Assembly (NCBI GenBank): GCA_016179165.1
Contig: JACORX010000248.1
Span: 1-16,747 of the forward strand
Reading direction: 5' to 3'
From: Candidatus Rokuibacteriota bacterium
GTDB lineage: Bacteria > Methylomirabilota > Methylomirabilia > Rokubacteriales > CSP1-6
Length of the DNA stretch: 16,747 nucleotides
The notes under the pieces are model-generated. The model ran no database searches. It was not told the DNA's origin and was given only the letters and a program-made list of their open reading frames with translations. Position numbers and translations under genes: made by a program. Below, one piece after another: positions 7,463 to 13,198 of the stretch. The stretch's first letter is position 1. Each line of letters starts with the position of its first letter.

Positions 7463-7468
7463 GCGGCC
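7450..7468. terminator. Bidirectional hairpin over overlapping convergent stop codons
   Basis: GGCCGCC (7450-7456), TGCTA loop, GGCGGCC (7462-7468) is a perfect 7-bp all-G/C stem. The palindrome CTAG at 7459-7462 supplies the TAG stop of the plus-strand gene (7460-7462) and of the minus-strand gene (7459-7461). No T-run follows on either strand, so it may be a weak intrinsic terminator or a 3'-end stabiliser for both transcripts. Confidence 0.45.
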
Positions 7469-7737
7469 CTCAGCGTCCCGGCACTCGTCTCCTCAAGTTC
7501 GAGCTGGGCGACGGCCCAGAGGTCCTCGCAGGCGTCCAGTGCCCCTTGCCAGCCCGCGTACTGCTCCAGCAGCGCCTGGCGCTTCGAGGCAAGCTGCGCC
7601 TCCGCCTCGTCGAGGCGGGCACGGACATCCGGTAACTGTCTGGCCGAAACCTTGACGACCCCGGCCCGAGTCGAAGCGGCGATGCGGTCGAGCAACCGAT
7701 TCAGCTCATCACGAAGCAGGCAATCCAGCCGATTCAT
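7459..7737 (-). CDS. Hypothetical small coiled-coil protein (92 aa)
   Basis: The ATG at 7737 is preceded by GGGAGG with 6-base spacing, a clear ribosome-binding site, and by a promoter-like pair further upstream. The product is charged and almost wholly helical, with DELNRLLDRIA (10-20) and DVRARLDEAEAQLASKRQAL (37-56) giving heptad-like Leu/Ala spacing typical of a short coiled coil. It has Cys6 and Cys70, and no signal peptide or membrane segment. I cannot assign a family. It is divergent from chrB across the AT-rich spacer and tail to tail with the 155-aa gene, ending in a shared CTAG. A small regulator or adaptor is conceivable, but no helix-turn-helix is evident. Confidence 0.7.
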   Translation of the reverse strand: MNRLDCLLRDELNRLLDRIAASTRAGVVKVSARQLPDVRARLDEAEAQLASKRQALLEQYAGWQGALDACEDLWAVAQLELEETSAGTLRAA

Positions 7738-7762
7738 GTGTCCCTCCCGTCCCTTATCTTAA

Positions 7763-7772
7763 TGATGCATCA
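7763..7772. promoter_or_regulatory. Palindrome TGATGCATCA in the 92-aa gene leader
   Basis: A perfect 10-bp palindrome lies just downstream of the candidate -10 box of the 92-aa gene, in the only AT-rich patch of the window. A second, 8-bp palindrome (AGTATACT) lies at 7772-7779. The position suits an operator, but no binding protein is identified. Confidence 0.3.
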
Positions 7773-7774
7773 GT

Positions 7775-7804
7775 ATACTAAACATACGACGAGTTATACG
7801 TCAA
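7775..7804 (-). promoter_or_regulatory. Candidate promoter of the 92-aa gene
   Basis: On the minus strand TTGACG (7804-7799; five of six bases of the -35 consensus) is followed after 18 bases by TAGTAT (7780-7775; four of six). The leader to the ATG at 7737 would be about 30 bases and contains GGGAGG. The surrounding 7755-7812 is strikingly AT-rich for this sequence, which supports a regulatory role. Confidence 0.42.
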
Positions 7805-7863
7805 CCTCTTTCCACTTCGGATGTCCAGGCGACACGGCGCCAGGATTTCCCTCTCGCACTTGA

Positions 7864-7896
7864 GCTGAACATCTGTTATGGTCAGCAACACATGTT
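7864..7896. promoter_or_regulatory. Candidate ChrB-type operator at the chrB start
   Basis: Two copies of AACA-N2-TGTT (7868-7877 and 7887-7896) start 19 bases apart, close to two helical turns, and the second covers the chrB ATG. The arms GCTGA (7864-7868) and TCAGC (7882-7886) frame the first copy. ChrB of Ochrobactrum tritici is reported as a chromate-responsive regulator of its own operon, so autoregulation here is a reasonable inference. No Shine-Dalgarno motif is seen; TGTTATGGT (7874-7882) could be an extended -10, which would give an almost leaderless mRNA. Confidence 0.35.
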
Positions 7897-8818
7897 ACAG
7901 CCATGGCTGCTTCTCCTGCTGAGCCTGCCGCCCCGCCCATCGAGCCTGCGCGTGCGCGCCTGGCGCCGGCTCAAGGCACTGGGCGCCGTCGCGCTCAAGA
8001 GCGGGGCTTACCTCCTGCCCTTCTCCCCCGACCGCTACGAGCAATTCCAGTGGCTCGCCCAGGAGGTCCAGAAGGACCGGGGCGAGGCGACCCTCCTCAA
8101 GGTGGACCGCGTGGAGAATATGAACCAGCCCAAGATTGTCCGGCTCTTCGATGAGGCCCGCAACGCCGACTACACGTCCCTCACGGATCGCTACCGGAAG
8201 CTCGGCTCGGCCAAACATCCGCGCGCGGCCGAAGAGTTGGCCCGGCTGGCGCGCGAGCTGGACCGCTTGGCCGACATCGACTTCTTCGAAGCCCCGGGCC
8301 GCCAGCAGGCGCTACGAGCCCGGGAAGCGGCGGAGAGACGGGTGACGGGACCGCCCAAGGTCGGCGCCCGGCCGGCGGGACGGCTGGTCCTTGAGACCCT
8401 CCAGGGCCGCCGCTGGGCCACGCGCCCGAGGCCGCACGTGGACCGCATCGCCTCCGCGTGGCTCATCAAGCGCTTCCTCGATCCGGCCGCCGAGTTCGTT
8501 TTCGCCGCGGCCGACGAGCTGCCGGCCGACGCCATCCCCTTCGACATGGCCGGTGTGGAGTTCGGCCACCAGGGCGATGACTGCACATTCGAGACCCTAC
8601 TGCACCGCTCGGGGCTTCACGACCGTCGGCTGGCGGCCATCGCCGAGATCGTCCACGAGGCCGATGTCCGCGACGGAAAATTCCACCGAGAAGAAGCGCG
8701 CGGCCTCGACCTGGTCCTGCGCGGGCTCCTCGCCGCGATCAAGGACGACCACGAGGCGCTGGCGCAGGGCCTGACCCTGTTCGACGGACTGTACTCGACG
8801 ATTGGAGAGCGTCCGTGA
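7892..8818 (+). CDS. chrB: Chromate resistance protein ChrB, full length
   Basis: 308 aa and two-domain. Residues 1-150 match the ChrB N-terminal region: WLLLLLSLPPRPSSLRVRAW (5-24), the LKALGAVALKSGAYLLP segment, and an R/K-rich helical stretch. Residues 172-305 are the ChrB C-terminal domain: RWATRPRPHVDRIASAWLIK (174-193), RFLDPAAEFVF and GVEFGHQGDDCTFE (221-234), with conserved His226 and Cys231. ChrB acts as a chromate sensor or transcriptional regulator of chr operons, and the C-terminal domain is also linked to resistance. The ATG at 7892 matches the usual N-terminal start of the family; no ribosome-binding site is visible, and an operator-like motif overlaps the ATG. The stop overlaps the ChrA start (GTGA, 8815-8818), so the two are coupled. 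Cytoplasmic. Confidence 0.9.
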   Translation: MLQPWLLLLLSLPPRPSSLRVRAWRRLKALGAVALKSGAYLLPFSPDRYEQFQWLAQEVQKDRGEATLLKVDRVENMNQPKIVRLFDEARNADYTSLTDRYRKLGSAKHPRAAEELARLARELDRLADIDFFEAPGRQQALRAREAAERRVTGPPKVGARPAGRLVLETLQGRRWATRPRPHVDRIASAWLIKRFLDPAAEFVFAAADELPADAIPFDMAGVEFGHQGDDCTFETLLHRSGLHDRRLAAIAEIVHEADVRDGKFHREEARGLDLVLRGLLAAIKDDHEALAQGLTLFDGLYSTIGERP

Positions 8819-9984
8819 TCCAACCGCGAACAACCTGGGGTCTCATCCGCTACTTCCTCTATCTCGGCAGTCTGGGCTTTGGCGGCCCTGTGGCCCTGAT
8901 CGGCTACATGCAGCGCGACCTCGTCGAGCGGCGCGGCTGGTTCACGAAGGAGGAATACGTCAAGGGCCTCGCGCTCTCCCAGCTGGCTCCGGGGCCCCTC
9001 GCCGCTCAGCTCGCGATCTGCCTCGGCTACACGCACGGCCGGGTGTGGGGCGCCACGGCGGTTGCCGTCGTCTTCATCGCACCGTCGTTCCTCATGACCG
9101 TGGCCCTGGGCGCCCTCTACGTCGCCTACGGCGGGCTGTCCTGGATGCAGGCGGCCTTCTACGGCGTGGGCGCAGCCGTGATCGGGATCATCGTCCGCGC
9201 GGCGTGGAAGCTCGGCACCCTGACGATGGCCGGAGACCGGCTGCTCTGGGGCATCTTTGCCGTGATGGCGCTCGTGACGGCGTGGACCGAGTCCGAGATC
9301 GCCCTGCTCTTCATCCTCTGCGGAGTCTTCGTCCTGCTGGTCCAGGCGCCGCCGCGGCGCCTCCTGGCTCTCGTGGGCTCCAACAAGGCCCTCTGGAGCG
9401 CTCCGTGGCCGGCCCTGCTCCTCACCGGTCTCGGCGCCACGGCGACCAGCAGCGTCCTGCTCGACATTCTCTGGTTTTTCACCAAGGCGGGCGCGTTCGT
9501 GTTCGGCAGCGGGCTCGCCATCGTCCCCTTCCTCTACGGCGGCGTGGTCCAGGAGCACCACTGGCTGAACGACAAACAGTTCCTCGACGCCGTCGCGGTC
9601 GCCATGATCACCCCGGGCCCGGTCGTGATCACGGTCGCGTTCATCGGCTATCTCGTGGCGGGGCTGGGCGGGGCCATCGCCGCGGGCATCGGCGTCTTCC
9701 TGCCCGTCTACCTCTTCGTCGTCATCCCGTATCCCTGGTTTGACAAGTGGAGCGCCAATCCTCAGGTCAAGGCCTTCGTCAAGGGCGTCACGGCGGCGGC
9801 GGCGGGCGCCATCGCCGGCGCGTGCTTCGTGCTGGGCAAGCGCGCGATCTTCGACTGGCCGACGGCGGCGCTGGCGGTGGCAGCGCTCGTGCTCCTCTGG
9901 CGCTTCAAGGTGCCCGAACCGATCCTCATCGTCGGCGCGGGCCTGATAGGCTTTGCCGTCTTCTGGCTGCGAGGCGCGGCATGA
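8815..9984 (+). CDS. chrA: Chromate transporter ChrA, two-domain form
   Basis: 389 aa inner-membrane protein of the CHR family, long form with two tandem homologous halves. Half 1 has GSLGFGGP (18-25) and LSQLAPGP (54-61); half 2 has KAGAFVFGSG (224-233) and AMITPGP (263-269), the repeated P-G-P signature. About ten hydrophobic segments are visible, including 80-103, 114-130, 144-157, 162-177, 258-282 and 284-304. It exports chromate driven by the membrane potential or proton gradient, or in some members transports sulfate-like oxyanions. The GTG start at 8815 overlaps the ChrB stop by four bases and is preceded by GGAGAG at 5 bases. Length and both signature halves are complete, so it looks functional. 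Confidence 0.95.
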   Translation: MIQPRTTWGLIRYFLYLGSLGFGGPVALIGYMQRDLVERRGWFTKEEYVKGLALSQLAPGPLAAQLAICLGYTHGRVWGATAVAVVFIAPSFLMTVALGALYVAYGGLSWMQAAFYGVGAAVIGIIVRAAWKLGTLTMAGDRLLWGIFAVMALVTAWTESEIALLFILCGVFVLLVQAPPRRLLALVGSNKALWSAPWPALLLTGLGATATSSVLLDILWFFTKAGAFVFGSGLAIVPFLYGGVVQEHHWLNDKQFLDAVAVAMITPGPVVITVAFIGYLVAGLGGAIAAGIGVFLPVYLFVVIPYPWFDKWSANPQVKAFVKGVTAAAAGAIAGACFVLGKRAIFDWPTAALAVAALVLLWRFKVPEPILIVGAGLIGFAVFWLRGAA

Positions 9985-10030
9985 CATCCCCCCTGGTGGA
10001 GTTCGAACCCAGACAACTTGGAGACTAGCC

Positions 10031-10432
10031 ATGACACATCAGAAGGTCCTTTTCGTCTGTCTGCACGGCGCGGCGAAGAGCGTCCTGGCCGCGGCGGATT
10101 TCGAGCGCATGGCAAAGGCGCGCGGCCTGTCCATCGCCGCCGAGGCGGCGGGCACCGAGCCCGATGCCGAGATCGCGCCGCCGGTGCTGGCCGCGCTCAC
10201 GGCCGAGGGCGTGGACGTGGCGGGGCAAAAGCCTCGGCTCGTGACGCGCGAGATTGCGGCCGGCGCTACGCGGGTCGTCGCGTTCGGCTGCGGCCTCGGC
10301 GCCGCGGCACCCGATGGCGACAGGATCGAGCAGTGGGAGGACGTGCCGGCTGTGAGCGCCGGGCTGCCGACCGCGCGCGCGGCCATCCGGGCACACATCG
10401 AGCGCCTGCTCGTCGAATGGAACGCGGCATGA
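10031..10432 (+). CDS. ArsC/low-molecular-weight phosphatase-like protein with Lys in place of the signature Arg
   Basis: The ATG at 10031 has GGAG at 7 bases, so it is chosen over an upstream in-frame ATG; 133 aa. VLFVCLHGAAKS (6-17) occupies the position of the C-x5-R phosphate/arsenate loop of LMW-PTP and thioredoxin-coupled ArsC proteins, with Cys10 kept but Lys16 where Arg is invariant in active enzymes. AEAAGTEPD (37-45) matches the A-G-T strand. VVAFGC (82-87, Cys87) and QWEDVP (101-106) match the ArsC region of W-x-x-D-D-P. It sits 46 bp after chrA and overlaps the following ChrB-like gene by ATGA. It may bind or reduce an oxyanion (chromate or arsenate), or be a sensing subunit; the loop change makes a canonical phosphatase less likely. 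Soluble cytoplasmic protein. Confidence 0.78.
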   Translation: MTHQKVLFVCLHGAAKSVLAAADFERMAKARGLSIAAEAAGTEPDAEIAPPVLAALTAEGVDVAGQKPRLVTREIAAGATRVVAFGCGLGAAAPDGDRIEQWEDVPAVSAGLPTARAAIRAHIERLLVEWNAA

Positions 10433-10863
10433 AGTGGATCACCCGCGCCAAGGCTCGAGCGGACAGGATCGCCTGCCCGTGTCTCATCCGCCGCTTCATC
10501 GACAAGCAGGCGGAGTTCCTCTTCGTCCCTGAGGCCGAGGTGATGGCGACGGCCGCGCGCGAGGGCGCGACGCCCTACGACGTGCCGGGGGTTGAGCTCG
10601 GCCATCACGGGGAGCGCTGCTCGTTCGACGCCTTCCTCGACACGTACCGCCTCACCGACCCCGCCCTCCAGGCGCTCGCCCTCATCGTGCGCGGCGCCGA
10701 CACCGACGCGCGCGGCATCGCGAAGGAGGCCTGGGGGCTCTACGCCGTGGCGAGCGGCTTCCGCGAAATCAGCCGTGACGACTTCGAGAACATGGAGCGC
10801 CAGTTCCCCGTCTACGACGCGCTCTACGCCTACTGCCGGAGCGGGCTGCCGCGTGGGGCGTGA
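10429..10863 (+). CDS. Stand-alone ChrB C-terminal-domain protein
   Basis: 144 aa, starting at the ATG at 10429 that overlaps the previous stop (ATGA); this gives the family-typical opening MKWITRAKARADRIACPCLI. The alternative ATG at 10417 adds four residues. The protein is all ChrB C-terminal domain: ADRIACPCLIRRFID (11-25), AEFLFVP (28-34) and GVELGHHGERCSFDAFL (54-70), with His59, His60 and Cys64 in the same motif as His226/Cys231 of the full-length ChrB here. It lacks the N-terminal half of ChrB, so a paralogue specialised for oxyanion sensing or detoxification rather than DNA binding is plausible. The C-terminus overlaps the MFS gene by 11 bp. Confidence 0.85.
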   Translation: MKWITRAKARADRIACPCLIRRFIDKQAEFLFVPEAEVMATAAREGATPYDVPGVELGHHGERCSFDAFLDTYRLTDPALQALALIVRGADTDARGIAKEAWGLYAVASGFREISRDDFENMERQFPVYDALYAYCRSGLPRGA

Positions 10864-12004
10864 CGCCCGGCTCGTCTTCGTCGCGAAGACCGCCCGCACC
10901 TTCTGCTACGGCTCCCTCGGCGTGCTGCTGCCCGTTTATCTGAGCGAACTGGGGCTCGACGCGGGCGAGCTGGGTGTCGCCGTCACCCTGACCCTCCTCG
11001 CCAGCGCGGCCATGACCTTCGCGATCCGCTGGCCGGCCGAGCGCTGGGGCCCGCGGGCCGCGCTCATGACACAAGCCGCGCTCATCGCCGTCTCGGCCAT
11101 GGTCTTCCTGTTGACGCGTCAGCCGTGGGTGGTCGTGGCAGCGGCCATGGCGGGCAACCTGGCGGTCGGCACCGGTGAAACCGGCCCCTTCCTCTCGCTC
11201 GAGCAGGTCATCGTCACCCGCGACACGCCGCGCGAGCGGCTGACCACGATCCTGAGCTGGTACAACCTGAGCGGCTACGCCGCCGCAGGCGTGGGCGCGG
11301 CCGCCGTCACGCAGCTCGGCGCCTCCCCCCAGCCGCTGTTCCTGCTCTTCCTCCTGAGCGGCGTCGTGCAGATGGCCGCCTACGGGCTCATGAGCCGGGT
11401 GCCTCCGCGCCACGCCGCCGCGCGGCACGCCGAAGGCACGCCCTCGCGGCCATTCGTGCGCCGCATCGCCGTCATCTTCGCCCTCGACTCCTTCGCAGGC
11501 GGCTTCATCGTCCAGAGCCTGATCGCCTATTGGTTCTACACACGGTTCGGCCTCGGCCTCGACACGCTCGGCAGGATCTTCTTCGGCGTCCAAGTCCTCT
11601 CGGGGCTCTCGCTCCTGCTGGCGGCCCGCGTGGCGCCGCGGCTCGGGCTCGTCAACACCATGGTCTTCTCCCACCTGATCTCCAACGTGCTCCTGCTCGC
11701 CGTGGCCCTGTCGCCCGTGGCGTGGCTCGCCATCGCGTTCCTCCTCGCCCGCCACCTCCTCTCACAAATGGACGTGCCGACCCGCCAGACCTTCCTGATG
11801 CTGGCGGTGCGCGACCACGAGCGGGAGCACGCCGCGGCGATCACCAACATGAGCCGGAGCCTCGCCCAGTCCGTCAGCCCCGCGCTCACCGGCTTTGCCA
11901 TGCAGGGCTTGTCCCTGGCCATGCCGTTCTTCCTCGGGGCGGGCCTCAAGATCGTCTATGACCTGTGGCTGTACGCCACCATCCGCCATGTGGAGACATC
12001 ATGA
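10853..12004 (+). CDS. MFS transporter in the chr operon
   Basis: The GTG at 10853, inside the last codons of the ChrB-like gene, gives MGRDARLVFVAKTARTFCYG and a 383-aa protein of about 12 hydrophobic segments, for example 18-31, 42-58, 70-86, 91-107, 143-155, 162-179, 203-224, 243-258, 273-292 and 294-304. The loop FAIRWPAERWGPRAA (56-70) is in the position of the MFS signature between TM2 and TM3, and GNLAVGTGETGPFLSLEQ (101-118) matches the TM4 region of drug/sugar-type MFS. The central hydrophilic loop (182-204) splits two six-helix halves. The substrate is unknown; operon position suggests export of a metal oxyanion, a by-product or a related solute. The stop overlaps the next ATG (ATGA, 12001-12004). 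Inner membrane. Confidence 0.85.
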   Translation: MGRDARLVFVAKTARTFCYGSLGVLLPVYLSELGLDAGELGVAVTLTLLASAAMTFAIRWPAERWGPRAALMTQAALIAVSAMVFLLTRQPWVVVAAAMAGNLAVGTGETGPFLSLEQVIVTRDTPRERLTTILSWYNLSGYAAAGVGAAAVTQLGASPQPLFLLFLLSGVVQMAAYGLMSRVPPRHAAARHAEGTPSRPFVRRIAVIFALDSFAGGFIVQSLIAYWFYTRFGLGLDTLGRIFFGVQVLSGLSLLLAARVAPRLGLVNTMVFSHLISNVLLLAVALSPVAWLAIAFLLARHLLSQMDVPTRQTFLMLAVRDHEREHAAAITNMSRSLAQSVSPALTGFAMQGLSLAMPFFLGAGLKIVYDLWLYATIRHVETS

Positions 12005-12345
12005 CTCTTCTCCTCACCCGAAGCGACGTGGCCGACCTCCTGCCCATGGACGCGTGCATCGAGGCTGTCGAACATGCCTTCAGGCTGCGCGGCGAAGGCC
12101 GGGCGGACCCACCCGGCATCCTGGGCGTCCATGCGCGCGACGGAGGCTTCCACATCAAGGCGGGCCTCCTCGATCTCGGCCGCCACTACTTCGCCGCCAA
12201 GACCAATGCCGGTCGCCTCACCGACGACGAGATCGTCATCTTCGACAGCACGGGCATGGCGCTCCAGGACGTGGCCGCCGCGGCCGCCGTGGACGAGCAC
12301 GCCGTCGAAGCCGGACGGGGGCTCGAGGTCAACCTGGCCGCTTGA
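12001..12345 (+). pseudogene. Ornithine cyclodeaminase/mu-crystallin family remnant lacking the NAD-binding middle
   Basis: 114 aa against a family norm of about 310-330. Residues 1-69 match the family N-terminus: LTRSDVADLLPMDACIEAVE, GGFHIKAG with the conserved Lys53, and AAKTN. From residue 71 on, GRLTDDEIVIFDSTGMALQD and the ending GRGLEVNLAA match the far C-terminus. The roughly 200 residues between, which contain the Rossmann NAD(H)-binding domain, are absent and the frame is kept across the join near residues 69-71. It starts in an ATGA overlap with the MFS gene, so it is still positioned for translation. The most likely reading is an in-frame deletion derivative without dehydrogenase/cyclodeaminase activity; a shortened protein with another role, or an assembly error, are alternatives. 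It is the last gene of the plus-strand operon. Confidence 0.8.
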
Positions 12346-12405
12346 CCCTTGCGACACGGGCCGGGAGCCTCACTCGCGGCTGGAAGGCCTTGTACCGGGC
12401 GGAGC

Positions 12406-13185
12406 TTAGCGAAGCAGCCGGCGGAGGCCGGCGTCAACCAGGCGCGGGGCGATGACGCTCGCGAGGCTGAGCATCCAGGACAGCCGAAAGGGATAGACCT
12501 CCGGCCGCGGGCGCCTGACGCAGCGGAGGATGCACCGCGCGACGTGTTCGGAAGTCTGAATGGGGCCGTGGGGTCCCGGCCCGGCTCGCCGTGCCTCGAC
12601 TTCGTGGAACTCCGTGGCCGTGCCGATCGGGTACACCAGGCTCACCGAGACTCCCGTGCCCGCGAGCTCCACCCGCAGCGCCTCGCTGAATCCGCCGAGC
12701 GCAAACTTGGTGGCGCTGTACGCGCCGCGATACGGCACGCCGCGACGCCCGACGATGGACGAGACGTTGATGACGTGCCCCCGCCCCTGCCGCCGCATCC
12801 ACGGGAGCACGGCCCGTGTGGCCGTGAAGACCGCCATAACGTTAAGCTCGAGGAGGGCGCGGAACTCGTCGGGCTTGGTGTCTTCCACGGTGGCGGACAA
12901 CCCCCGCCCCGCGTTGTTGACGAGGACGTCGATCCGCCCCCACCGCGAGGCGACGTCATCCACCATGGCGCTCACCGCGCCCGCGTCAGTCACGTCGACG
13001 CCGTAGACCGCCGCCTCCCCGCCGGCGGAGACGATCTGGGCGGCCAGTCGATCCAGGCGCTCGCGGCGCCGCGCGCAGACGGCCACGTGGATCCCCGCCC
13101 CCGCCAAGGCGCGCGCCGTCGCCTCGCCGATCCCGGCCGACGCGCCCGTGACGATCGCCACGCGGCCGGCAAGCGACCTCAACAC
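12406..13185 (-). CDS. Classical short-chain dehydrogenase/reductase
   Basis: 259 aa. TGASAGIG (13-20) is the dinucleotide loop, ARR (38-40) at the end of strand 2 suggests NADP(H) preference, DVT (64-66) and NNAG (90-93) follow, and Ser143, Tyr156 and Lys160 (YSATK) complete the catalytic triad. The C-terminal 40 residues include a hydrophobic stretch (237-253), as in the membrane-associated SDR subgroup acting on lipids or sterols. The GTG at 13185 (or TTG at 13182) starts 13 bp after the aminotransferase stop, so they probably share an mRNA. It converges with the truncated cyclodeaminase over 60 bp of spacer. An alcohol/ketone redox reaction on an unknown substrate is expected. Confidence 0.9.
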   Translation of the reverse strand: MLRSLAGRVAIVTGASAGIGEATARALAGAGIHVAVCARRRERLDRLAAQIVSAGGEAAVYGVDVTDAGAVSAMVDDVASRWGRIDVLVNNAGRGLSATVEDTKPDEFRALLELNVMAVFTATRAVLPWMRRQGRGHVINVSSIVGRRGVPYRGAYSATKFALGGFSEALRVELAGTGVSVSLVYPIGTATEFHEVEARRAGPGPHGPIQTSEHVARCILRCVRRPRPEVYPFRLSWMLSLASVIAPRLVDAGLRRLLR

Positions 13186-13198
13186 GGCGGGCCCGAGG

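Noticed and set aside
9996..10030. GTTCGAACCC at 10001-10010, resembling a tRNA T-loop
   Set aside because: No matching acceptor, D or anticodon arms are found around it; probably chance in the 46-bp spacer.
8617..10032. 471-codon open frame antisense to chrB and chrA
   Set aside because: Low-complexity, highly charged (Asp/Glu/Arg/His) translation without any domain; the plus strand has complete ChrB/ChrA signatures.
10018..10428. Upstream extension of the ChrB C-domain frame
   Set aside because: It runs out of frame through the ArsC-like gene and is Arg/Gly-rich; the family-typical start MKWITRA lies at 10429.
12346..12405. Spacer between the truncated cyclodeaminase and the SDR searched for a terminator
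   Set aside because: Only 4-bp stems (AGCC/GGCT) were seen, with no T-run.
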